A stretch of DNA of 63,337 bases from UBA8828 sp046315175 (GTDB lineage Bacteria > Verrucomicrobiota > Verrucomicrobiia > Opitutales > UBA953), in the NCBI GenBank assembly GCA_046315175.1, contig JBKDBK010000154.1, forward strand, positions 1-63,337, given 5' to 3'. Shown in pieces: positions 57,901-63,337 of the stretch (position 1 is the stretch's first letter; every line of letters begins with the position of its first letter). The translations under genes were made by a program, and so were the position numbers. The notes below the pieces were generated by a model. That model did no database searches, was not told the origin of the DNA, and saw only the letters and a list, made by a program, of their open reading frames with translations.

Positions 57901-60818
57901 CAGGCGCGAAACTTCACCACGCCTTCCTCAATGTAAATCAGGCCGAGTTCAATGCCAGCAGCCAGCACCGAGGGATCAATCCCCGCGTTGACGCGCTGGC
58001 CGGACGCTTTGATAGCTGCGGCAAACTTGGCCTTGGCCGCTGCCTTGCGGGCCTCAAGGTCGGAAGCCGGGGCAGTTGCCGCCGCTGGCTGCGCCGGAGT
58101 TGTGACATCGGGCGCTGCCGGGGGCTGGTCACTTTCTCCGGTCGTTTCCGAAGGGGCGAGCAGCGCCGGCGCGGCAGGCTGCGGGGGGCGGCGGTTGCCT
58201 CCCATCGCCGCCTGGGCGGCGGCCATCATGCGGTTAAGCGCGGGCCACATTTCGGCGCGGGGGTCAATCGCGTCAAAGCTGAACTCGCGGAACGGCCGGC
58301 CGCTGCCATCGGTGCCGCGCCGCATGAAGTTGCCATCGGGGAACCAGATGGTCTGCTCGGTGCCGCCGTTGGCCTTCTGGATCTCGATGAGACGCAAGCC
58401 CCCTTGCAGGTCCATGCGCCGGAAATTGGGGTCCATCCGCCGCGCTCGCTCCACCTCGGCCTTGAAGATCGCCTCGTCCTTGGCGCTTCGCGTGGTCGGA
58501 GTTGTGACATCGGGCGCCGGACTTGTGACATTCCCCGCATCGGAACCCGTTGGATTGCCTGGGGTCGGCGCCGGAGTTGTGACATTTGGGGCGGGGGGCC
58601 GTGACGTAGAGGGCCGATCCTGGGGCGCCTCGGCCTCCGGCTGGGGCGCTGGCGCTTGGGGCTGGCTGGGTTCTTCTCCCGCGTCTTGCTCGGGCGCCGG
58701 GGGTGCCTCGGCTTCCTGGGCAACGCGCCGCAGGGCAGCGTCAACCGACAAGCCTTCTTCCGCCATGTAGCCCTGCACGGCAGCAACATCGCCTGGCGCC
58801 AAGGTGATGTTCAGGCGCCGCGCAGCAGTTTCAATGCGGCGCGTGATGGCATCGGGCGCAGGCGCGGGCGTGGTGGGTGGCTGGGGCGGCTCTGGCGCAG
58901 GCTGTGAGGGCGCCTCAGTCTGCGGCGGCGTGGGTGCTGCCTGTGGCGCAACCGGCGCGCTTGGCGGCGCTTCGGGCGCGGGCAACGCCTGGTTCGGCTG
59001 CGGATAATAGCCGCCAACCACGCCTTCCTGATTCTGCGCCGCGAGCCCGGTCATAAGGGCCGCGAAATCCTGCTCGGTCGCGGGCGGGCGCATGAGCTGC
59101 GTGACCGGCATACCATTCGGGTCATAGACCTGAATGATCTGGTCCTCGTCGTCCACGGTCCAGCCAGGCGGCAGGCTGCCCGCAATGCGCTGAACCCCGG
59201 CCGCGCGATCGGCCTCTGACTGCGCTTCTTCCTGCGCCGCCTGCTGCTCTTGCTGCTCGGGCGTAGGCGTTGGGGTGTTCAGCGCTTCCTCAAGCGAAGG
59301 CCTGGTGTTATTCGGCAGAACCGTGGGGACCGCCGCCCCGCCTGGGGGAGACGCCAAGGGAAGTGTTGCCCCAGGCGGCGGCGACGGCTCGCCCGATGGG
59401 GGCGCCGCGGGCGGAACCGCAGCCGCGCCGGTCCCACCAGCCGAACCGGGGGCGGGGGTCAAAGTGCGTACTTGCCCGCCAACATTGATCGTGGTTGTGC
59501 TGCCAGGTGCCGCAACGCTGGCGACTTGCGAAATGGCTTCGTCTGCCATCTGCCCAGGCGTAGGGGGGGGCGCTCCGGTTGGTTGCGCCGGTCTCTGCCG
59601 CGCATCGGCAATCGTGCCAACTACCGTTGAACCCACGGTTTGCGGGAAAGCGCCAAGGCCCTCGGCCAAAACCTCGCCCGGCTTATCCACCTGCCCGCGC
59701 GCCAACAACTGCGCCGCAGCCTCGCCGCCCATTTCGGAACCAACCTCAAGCCCCGCGTTGGCTCCTACGCGTCCGGCGTTCCGCACCACGCCTATGCCGG
59801 GACGAATGCCCAGCGCCAGCCGCATCATGATCGCGTCGGCAATGGCTGGCCCCAGGGCGCCGCGACCGGCCTCCTGCTGCGCCAGTGTCATCACATCAGG
59901 ATTGGCTCGCAGCCAGGCTTGAACAGCCTGCGCATCCCCTATATCCACGCCCGAGCGGGTCATGGTTTCGTTCAGGGCTTCAATAACTCTGGTGCCGCCC
60001 TCGGTCAGATACCCACCAACGCCACTCAAGGCGGCGGCCCCGGTGCGGCCCGCAAGCGCAGCGCCAGCCATGCCTGGGATGATGCTTGCCGCTGACATGG
60101 GCAGGCTTTCCACGCTCATTTGCTGGATGATCCCGGCAGGGTCATTTTTCAGCAGCGCCCAAACATCGCGCCAGCGGCCTTGATTCCCGGCCTCCACCAA
60201 ATCGCGCGCATTTGGATTGGCGGCAAGCGTCTGTTGGTATTGCTGCGATGAAAGAATGCTGCCAATCGCCCCGCCCATCCTGCGCTCTGCATCGGCGCGC
60301 AGCCTTTCGCGCTCGGCCTGCATTTCCGGGCCAGCCAAACGCTGCAAGCGCGGGGACAGCGTAGCGGGATCGGTCGCCGCGTCCACCTGATCCAATTCTT
60401 GCAACTGCGCGAAAGCCTGCGTCAGCGGAACACTCAGCCCGCCTTGATACAGGGTTTGCACACCCGACAGGAATTGGTCGCGCATACGCGGCAGAGTGCC
60501 CATGGTTCGATAGGCTTGCTCGCCAGGCGTGAGGGCGCGCGGCGCCACATTGCCCGCATCGTCAAGCAGGATAGGCCTATCAACCGGCGCCGGTTCCTGC
60601 GGGCGACTGCGATTCAGATTGAAGTCAAGCGGCGCTGGCGGCGGAACGGGGTCAAAGCCACCCGGCAACGGGCCAAGCTGCGGCTGCATGGTCGTGACCG
60701 CTCGAATGCCGGGGTTGCCAATCCGCCCGCGCGCTTGTGGCGCAGGCTCCGGCAGCGACACCCAATCGTCCATTTGATTGTCAGGCGGAAGCGGCACAAA
60801 ATCATCAAGCCTATCCAT
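48954..60818 (-). CDS. Giant polyvalent protein: N6-adenine methyltransferase, SNF2-type helicase and membrane-active C-terminus (3,954 aa)
   Basis: From N to C: a Gln/Ala/Pro-rich region (1-400, with a hydrophobic Gly/Ala block near 236-275), a disordered Pro/Thr linker (~400-930), a methyltransferase domain (~1160-1400; VLEPAVGSGNF near 1285, IGNWPF near 1351), a superfamily 2 helicase (~1950-2560; EVGTGKTF near 1963, VDEAHEF near 2144, TFTGTP near 2195, GRGWRQGNQ near 2545), long helical and coiled-coil regions, then two membrane-like segments (~3415-3450 and ~3663-3697). The stop is TAG. The combination resembles P1 DarB-type antirestriction proteins fused to an ejection-type C-terminus (LPD38-like), so it may be packaged and injected with DNA. 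Confidence 0.88.
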   Translation of the reverse strand: MDRLDDFVPLPPDNQMDDWVSLPEPAPQARGRIGNPGIRAVTTMQPQLGPLPGGFDPVPPPAPLDFNLNRSRPQEPAPVDRPILLDDAGNVAPRALTPGEQAYRTMGTLPRMRDQFLSGVQTLYQGGLSVPLTQAFAQLQELDQVDAATDPATLSPRLQRLAGPEMQAERERLRADAERRMGGAIGSILSSQQYQQTLAANPNARDLVEAGNQGRWRDVWALLKNDPAGIIQQMSVESLPMSAASIIPGMAGAALAGRTGAAALSGVGGYLTEGGTRVIEALNETMTRSGVDIGDAQAVQAWLRANPDVMTLAQQEAGRGALGPAIADAIMMRLALGIRPGIGVVRNAGRVGANAGLEVGSEMGGEAAAQLLARGQVDKPGEVLAEGLGAFPQTVGSTVVGTIADARQRPAQPTGAPPPTPGQMADEAISQVASVAAPGSTTTINVGGQVRTLTPAPGSAGGTGAAAVPPAAPPSGEPSPPPGATLPLASPPGGAAVPTVLPNNTRPSLEEALNTPTPTPEQQEQQAAQEEAQSEADRAAGVQRIAGSLPPGWTVDDEDQIIQVYDPNGMPVTQLMRPPATEQDFAALMTGLAAQNQEGVVGGYYPQPNQALPAPEAPPSAPVAPQAAPTPPQTEAPSQPAPEPPQPPTTPAPAPDAITRRIETAARRLNITLAPGDVAAVQGYMAEEGLSVDAALRRVAQEAEAPPAPEQDAGEEPSQPQAPAPQPEAEAPQDRPSTSRPPAPNVTTPAPTPGNPTGSDAGNVTSPAPDVTTPTTRSAKDEAIFKAEVERARRMDPNFRRMDLQGGLRLIEIQKANGGTEQTIWFPDGNFMRRGTDGSGRPFREFSFDAIDPRAEMWPALNRMMAAAQAAMGGNRRPPQPAAPALLAPSETTGESDQPPAAPDVTTPAQPAAATAPASDLEARKAAAKAKFAAAIKASGQRVNAGIDPSVLAAGIELGLIYIEEGVVKFRAWARAVLADAVEMGLDPEAVKPTLKPIYLATSAEVADDVADLMDDRAAVRAFDLNALEQAEGEDNADQGTGGEAADGGAAAPQQPGPDPQPGSAQSNPPVVGNGTPGNVGAPQPAENDGDDGLPGTTPNVGGTGPASGSGNADNGRPGASGTGASDAGTGAGGGAAPGSGTVGGSAGTVATPSPAGPTAGDFHIDDPAAYLGGGAVARFNRNRLAIETLNAITESDRPATRDEQEKLAAYTGWGSFGQDLFKGSWNNPDPRPGWEERDRWLRGHLGREAWQSAQASIINAHYTDPPIVMAMWEMMRRAGFEGGRVLEPAVGSGNFFSLMPLDLKARSELTGIELDLTTAAIARLLFPQSNIQQKAYQDSRTPDDFYDVVIGNWPFAGQVVADRRHGKLRPTLHDFFFLKALDQVRPGGIVIGITSNGTMDKDGTRVRAHLARNAELITAIRLPSGAFEGYAGTAVVTDIVILRKRATPLAETPDEAWVKASMVPTPAGTDVRLNGYYQQNPDRVLGTVNFGSGTTRGSAGLIVDRPANLLERLNAAVSLVPEGAYERDRKNDGISYITNHTDDREGALVFQGDEPFIVRGEQLAPAGQVASYAVKNAKETAARVKQLRDLVAMRRAYADLITKERAGEDAATERKALRGLFEAFEKQHGALRESFGMRYLNKIEDPFFPALAALVQKDGTPAAILSRSTIRVKPRLENPSITDAFVLARQQSIRPTLAEISDLTGKPADEVKAALIKSGAVFEAVSGDIEPADLYLSGNVRMKLRQAEAAVREGQKHLQRNVDALKEVQPRDVPYYDIEVQFGATWVPEDVYEAYVAHMLNRRDTEGVSIRFTLGRWKARLTGLNNLSAARSGFGMDDRRVPFSRLLQAAISNQTLKVMAMDPLTKTEYVDQDATKTAADRISNIRSTFKEWIWSDVERRVALEQSYNETRNSHATPKYDGSFMAFEGMALTLGRGEFQLRQHQVNAIWRAVVNRKSINAHEVGTGKTFTMGGIAVESRRYGIAKKPLILAHNANSKAVATEIQAMYPAAKVLYIDNLAPADIEVQLRRIANDDWDAVVLPHSQIDRLALSRETLMEIAREEIEALEEAAIEAALEDGSSLDVDQMNDIRNGDKKASGKLRSPTAKDLVRARNSVLNKIDALAIRASRDKAVQFENLGIDMILVDEAHEFKKPPIVTGMKMKGLQTATSDMSIALNFLTSYVRRQNNGNNIHTFTGTPITNTLVEIFHQMRYVMLEEMKSAGVDTWDAWFGSFSREVQDVELSAAGEYEPITRLAAFINVPELRRLVGQYLDVVFGDDMPEMQPRRTKSGKTMASPDLSEAERAELENGRTDGATDRPYKKVINVTSEMTDLQVTLFEQFQADARRFRNARGKARRELMMAGDPSSPVIVEGGANLASFDERMYDRNRLADSPLHGMEGKADLDPRSKVAQVVKNVMEVYRSDPRANQVIFADQGYNTMAERAIPLSDPKRTVKVRTFSAIKDMVERLVAEGIPREQIALVTGGISAEKKFEISQAMNEGRLRVVIGLSSTLGVGVNMQLNLRAMHHMDAPYMPGDLEQRNGRGWRQGNQWNTVLEYRYITDRLDGRRWQILAIKQRFILAFMRDNNAARVIEGEAAADAPSDFLESFAEAAGDPRALIREQMKRKLEQLQQAERMHGRAIADANSMLREQLSRQKSRSDWLEAATKEGGDLDVITSFIERTKGDGFSATIGGRAATKRTDAEQALQAAGAELRQGDASRPVGQIGGVKVSISWPKLATAPEIKIVLGREEFEGKSIASIEAQIRNYPSQIPRVREQKAEADASIERLREVVAAPFSRKAQLTAAKQALAELEADLAANPVAPPGWLRIGTPRDSTVFWRGKPFTVTGHRWTSDGWFVLAEDERGGVVIPYMEATDQQGIPAYEERKFTPPVVVDAKNPGGQSAPPATPPETDDGTGSLYANPFDPALFMRLFGRPAGRAVRAAAAGMRERNVAAVKANWANTRLPPGVVVDDPAQMRDLTPFLSVLRRPSRMFRKWPAVAALVDQGIAAERRMNNWQTRMDKRVELTLRTLEKQKGDRAKVTAALFDADANEVDIARKDVADKHFAAHDLSPAEATAARELNALVRMNARLVDNHRRAMMPKVRKRKAEIWVAMTSIMDRASVKSPEYKKLYARRGRLNAKIRHNTGDLAAHAAEIESINAQLRMMRAADPTIQERMAELQTEYDALESRLANTSVQRRPGYFPHKFFGSWRMFKMEGVDEETGEQIRTEITSDQGFYDTEEQAIEAARAYLKANPDAKLRIERKVSMMPSGAGGAVLSDAEYSRLRRGLENATGIEGQALNDALSGAARRRSRRRVFTAAMFRTGAEGFSQDLQRVLKTHNSQSVRYVEMDKLKFAYVATTERLGLSPSRARAMEMEGKAELFRALESWWNDVNGNKQQSEAVVDGLLHKMGLPGSTLAAFAGGVAVMGASNPILATAFGGYLGWRMYGAIRKGGDFPTRTLMGDLTSDMAHLKLGMLVNIASSVVNLSQTLINTYPVLGEKWTAIGVKRAALAMKSQMENRDKPGLMSQDAILLRRADVMTDISIQADAAPLLAEDAGFVKSLKRVSMAPFMAAEHFNRATAFLGALARAEAKGLSPAAAFQEAQEVLKKTQFHQGIADRPELLRVTVLKLPTQFKNFMIQQLGFAFDLAADWRKNPAPIARFLLGLFLAAGLIGILPLALADWMLDYAFGVSPIRWMKDRAIRAEITGEMSGTMADSLMRGLPTLLQMDLSGRVGMGQGFIPNSPADLMQGPFIGTAGRLKELASNNRQEIVDYLAAISPAANPLRMLEAAANGATIDSAAFWSGQNFFDGRTLSRNPQMRGMPEYNMTNTELTMQGAGFRPLRSSLIADDREIARANRKEGRKDVNAYLQEMVQAERNGRRERIEEIRKEAAQNGVRIPPQRVTDALRDARRDRPERDLRNAPRDMRPEMRERLRGIDSRDLGPPLAR

Positions 60819-60835
60819 GCGTGTTCTTCCTGCCG

Positions 60836-62230
60836 TCAGAATTGAACCGGATTGCCGTCGCGGTCATAAAGCCGCCCCATAGGATCTCTGAATTGCTGCC
60901 TCCCAGGACTCCATTGGGAACCAGGCGGCACCCCAAGCGGGCGCTGCGGAATGCCCTGGGGGCCAGCCATTGGAGGCTCTGCCTGCATCCCGCTCTGGCC
61001 AATCGGCGCGGCCGGCGCGGGCGCTTCCTGGGGCGCCACGCGCGTCGCGCTGCTGCCGAAGGGGTTGTTACGCTGCCACCAGCTAGGTTGTGGCGGTGGG
61101 GGTGGGGGCGGAGGCGCCACGGTTGCTGCTCCGCCAAGCGCACGGCGCCAGTTCGGGCCAAACACTTCCATCGCCCTATCAATATCGGCCTGACTGGCGC
61201 CAGACCGCGCGAGGCCGCCATAGACGCTTGCAATCGTATTGGCCGAAGCCTGCGCCCCGCCAGCAATGCGCGCCGCCTCTTGCGGGGCAACGCCCGCGCG
61301 AATCAGCATTTGCTCCTGCTGCTGCCGGGCGCCCTGCCTTGGCTCTGCGGCGGCCCGAGGTCCAGCAACGCGCCCGGGCACGGGGCGCTCCAGTGGGGCG
61401 CCGTCCTCCGTCGTCACAGGCGCCGCCGTTCCGTCCGGCCTGACCCGATACAACAACCGCTGACCATCTGGCCCAACGCCATCACGAAACGAGGGAGCAG
61501 GCTCGCGCCCTCTGCGCCGTCCCGCGTCAGGCTGCCCGCCACCACCAGAACCAGCCGCATTACGCGCTGCGGCAAAGTCGCCATTGCTGTTCAGGTACGT
61601 GTCAATGAAATTCCGCTGCCGCGCCGCATCGCGCGGATACATGCGGGTTGCCATCAGCCCAGCCTCGCCAATAAGCCGCCGCTGATCCGCATTATTCAGA
61701 ACCTGGTCCGGCAGATTGATCCCGGCCCGGGCGCCGAAAAAGCGGAACGTATTCAGGTCGCCACGCTGAAGCGCCAGCATCGCCATACGCTCGTCACGCT
61801 CAAGCCGCCGATTCTCTGTCTGCGATACCTGCTGCGCCACACCCAGGGCCGCCCGGCCGCCGCCACGCACCTGCGCCAATTCCTGCATTACCGGCTCAAG
61901 CAGTCCAGCGCCGCCACGCGCCCTCGGCGGTTGCGCTGCACCACCAGCACCAGCCGGCGCGGCCCCTGCCCCTTGCGCTGGCACTGGAGGCGGCAAGGAA
62001 CCCGGCGCGGCCTCATTCGTGACGCTGGATTGAGTGACCGGAACGCCGGCCGTGGGATTGACTGCGGCCGCCCCGGTCGAAGGCGCAGCCCCTAGCGACC
62101 GCTGCAAGCCGCGGCGGATGGCTTCGTCCGTGGCGCGCTGTGCGGCACGATCTTCAAGGCTCGCAAACCGATTGAAACCGCGATCAAACCCGCGATCAAA
62201 TGCGTTTTCGCTTCTGTATAATCCGCTCAC
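60836..62230 (-). CDS. Internal virion / ejection protein (464 aa)
   Basis: An Ala/Arg/Pro-rich protein with an N-terminal helix (RGFDRGFNRFASLEDRAAQ), helical stretches (RRLERDERMAMLALQRGDL) and a disordered C-terminal third with a run of ten prolines in eleven residues. The composition suits proteins ejected ahead of the genome by podoviruses. It lies between the gp7/gp14-like gene and the giant gene. Confidence 0.7.
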   Translation of the reverse strand: MSGLYRSENAFDRGFDRGFNRFASLEDRAAQRATDEAIRRGLQRSLGAAPSTGAAAVNPTAGVPVTQSSVTNEAAPGSLPPPVPAQGAGAAPAGAGGAAQPPRARGGAGLLEPVMQELAQVRGGGRAALGVAQQVSQTENRRLERDERMAMLALQRGDLNTFRFFGARAGINLPDQVLNNADQRRLIGEAGLMATRMYPRDAARQRNFIDTYLNSNGDFAAARNAAGSGGGGQPDAGRRRGREPAPSFRDGVGPDGQRLLYRVRPDGTAAPVTTEDGAPLERPVPGRVAGPRAAAEPRQGARQQQEQMLIRAGVAPQEAARIAGGAQASANTIASVYGGLARSGASQADIDRAMEVFGPNWRRALGGAATVAPPPPPPPPQPSWWQRNNPFGSSATRVAPQEAPAPAAPIGQSGMQAEPPMAGPQGIPQRPLGVPPGSQWSPGRQQFRDPMGRLYDRDGNPVQF

Positions 62231-62260
62231 GACATGCCCCCGCTATGGATTTCCCGACCA

Positions 62261-63073
62261 TCAAACCAAAAGCATCGCCCAGCTTGGCAGGCCACCGCTG
62301 CCAACGCCGTAACCGGCCGCCATGCCCCCGGCTTGGCCTGCTACCCCGGCCCATAAATCGGCATTGGCCCGACTGGCGCTGGCATACGCATCGCCCATGC
62401 GAAGCTGATTGGACGCCTGGACTTGGCCGATTTGCGCCGTATTCGCGGCAGTGGCGCGGCCCACGTCGGACATACTTTCGGCAATCCTATTGCCTTGCAT
62501 CAATTCGGTATTGGCGATTGAACCGCCTTCCTGACCATACATGCGGGCCATATCAGAGGTCGCCGCATCGCGTTTGTTGGCGGCATTCTCCCGCAAATTG
62601 ATATTGGTCGTCTCGGCATTACGATTGAGTTGGTCGTTATCTGCCGCGGCCGCTGCCAAAAAACGCCGGTCAGCATCCAGAATTGCCGCCGCACCCGCGC
62701 GCCCAGCGCCGCGCAAACCCGATTTCGCAATGCTGGCGCGGCCTGTGCGCTGCAAATCCTCACGCGCAATAGTCTGATTCTGCGTCAAGCCAAGCCTGAA
62801 ATTGGGGTTGTAAAACTCGGCTTGGCGCTGCGTAAGCGGCTGCATGGTGTCCATGAATCGCACAGTGCCCGCCCGAATGGCGCCAATTCCGCGATTGGCC
62901 GCTTCGCGCATTTCCGCCTGCGCCTTCTCGGCTGCATCCACCTGCATTTTGGTAGAGTCCCGCAGCGCATCCGCTTGGAGTTGGGCGGCTCGCTCGGATG
63001 CCGCAGCTTGTGCGGATGCGGCGCTTTTGTTCGCGTTGGAGCTGATAATAGCCCCAATGATTGAGCCCAACAT
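62261..63073 (-). CDS. Ejection/internal virion protein, P22 gp7 / T7 gp14-like (270 aa)
   Basis: The N-terminus has a hydrophobic helix (MLGSIIGAIISSNANKSAAS) followed by a long Ala/Gln/Arg-rich helical body (RGIGAIRAGTVRFMDTMQP, NPNFRLGLTQNQTI) and a Gly-rich hydrophobic C-terminus. Such Ala-rich helical proteins form the DNA-ejection channel in podoviruses. It starts the ejection cluster after the short Met-rich protein. Confidence 0.72.
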   Translation of the reverse strand: MLGSIIGAIISSNANKSAASAQAAASERAAQLQADALRDSTKMQVDAAEKAQAEMREAANRGIGAIRAGTVRFMDTMQPLTQRQAEFYNPNFRLGLTQNQTIAREDLQRTGRASIAKSGLRGAGRAGAAAILDADRRFLAAAAADNDQLNRNAETTNINLRENAANKRDAATSDMARMYGQEGGSIANTELMQGNRIAESMSDVGRATAANTAQIGQVQASNQLRMGDAYASASRANADLWAGVAGQAGGMAAGYGVGSGGLPSWAMLLV

Positions 63074-63079
63074 ATCCGC

Positions 63080-63337
63080 TTACCCTCCCATCATGCCGGG
63101 AATCATCCCAGCGCCACCGGCCTGCATTGCCATCGGATCGCCGCCGCCCATGCCCATCATGGCTGCGTCACCGCCGCCAGCCTGCGGCCCGAATTGCTGC
63201 ATGGCTTCTTGGATGAGCGGCGCGAAATCCTGCCCCAACACCGCGAGAAACGCCGACGCAACAAGCGGATCGGCGCCAAGCGCGCCCATAATCATCGCCT
63301 GCATGTCTGGCGGCAGCGACGCCAGCCGCGCCTTGGC
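63080..63337 (-). CDS. Small virion-region protein, C-terminal part (gene crosses the circular junction)
   Basis: This is the 3' part of the gene whose start is at 288 in this window; bases 63197-63337 duplicate 1-141. The joined product has 134 residues with a Met/Gly-rich tail (AAMMGMGGGDPMAMQAGG). It ends six bases before the ejection protein ATG at 63073. Confidence 0.7.
   Translation of the reverse strand, partial: AKARLASLPPDMQAMIMGALGADPLVASAFLAVLGQDFAPLIQEAMQQFGPQAGGGDAAMMGMGGGDPMAMQAGGAGMIPGMMGG
63197..63337. repeat. Right copy of 141-bp terminal direct repeat
   Basis: Identical to bases 1-141. See left copy. Removing either copy gives a circular unit of 63,196 bp. Confidence 0.95.

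Noticed and set aside
57204..58604. Plus-strand open frame of 466 codons opposite the giant gene
   Set aside because: Antisense to the Pro-rich linker and methyltransferase domain; skewed Arg/Ser/Gly composition typical of shadows in GC-rich DNA.
60737..62095. Long plus-strand open frame (452 codons) opposite the ejection genes
   Set aside because: It is an antisense shadow of the 464-aa protein; composition is Arg/Pro/His-rich and low in acidic residues, and there is no ribosome site or coupled neighbour.
1..63337. CRISPR array or tRNA genes
   Set aside because: No regularly spaced repeat-spacer pattern was seen, and no cloverleaf was recognised by eye; a tRNA scan could still find one.

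Overview
This window is one complete genome of a temperate, short-tailed (podovirus-type) phage, most likely of an alphaproteobacterium. The first 141 bases recur exactly as the last 141 (63197-63337), so the contig is circular with a unit of 63,196 bp. A gene crosses that junction. The temperate lifestyle rests on a tyrosine integrase, an excisionase-like gene and an XRE repressor. The podovirus assignment rests on a P22-type portal, gp4-like and gp10-like tail factors, a collar fibre, a beta-helix tailspike and Ala-rich ejection proteins. Host evidence is indirect: high GC by eye, a GapR-family (DUF2312) protein, a DUF6362-like protein and the style of the endolysin/spanin cassette.

Late region, minus strand, 22999 down to 1 and, through the circle, 63196 down to 48429. 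In transcription order: a 156-aa gene, large terminase, small virion genes, a 711-aa virion or fibre protein, lysis genes (108-aa membrane protein, P5-like endolysin, i-spanin, o-spanin), portal, scaffold, major capsid protein followed by a terminator, a fibre-anchor protein, gp4-like adaptor, collar fibre, beta-helix tailspike, gp10-like hub, small appendage proteins including a Gly-rich one, ejection proteins, a giant 3,954-aa polyvalent protein (N6-adenine methyltransferase plus SNF2-type helicase plus membrane-active C-terminus) and a membrane protein. The giant gene alone is about 19% of the genome.

Plus-strand block A, 23487-28048: small, mostly unrecognised genes coupled by 4-nt overlaps, ending at a terminator near 28037. 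It converges on the minus-strand replication operon (34117 down to 28731): degenerate VRR-NUC-like protein, hypothetical, RusA resolvase, DUF1376/YdaU replication protein, primase-helicase, DUF6362-like protein and others. Between the two lies a gene-poor segment with a homopurine tract, two identical 14-bp palindromes and repeated TGTCAC-type words. Inside the YdaU gene is an AT-rich stretch with six 11-bp iterons and a 12-bp inverted repeat, the best replication-origin candidate.

Plus-strand block B, 34349-48537, is divergent from the replication operon across overlapping promoters at about 34150-34190. It carries an adenine methyltransferase, a cytosine methyltransferase, GapR-like protein, three genes of 37-41 codons for single-span membrane proteins, an Fe-S PD-(D/E)XK nuclease, a putative single-strand annealing protein, an SbcC/RecN-like ATPase, the repressor, excisionase, integrase, an ASCH-domain protein and small accessory genes. 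The likely logic: methylation and a possibly injected methyltransferase-helicase protect incoming DNA, a recombination module works with RusA and the primase-helicase, and repressor/integrase set lysogeny.
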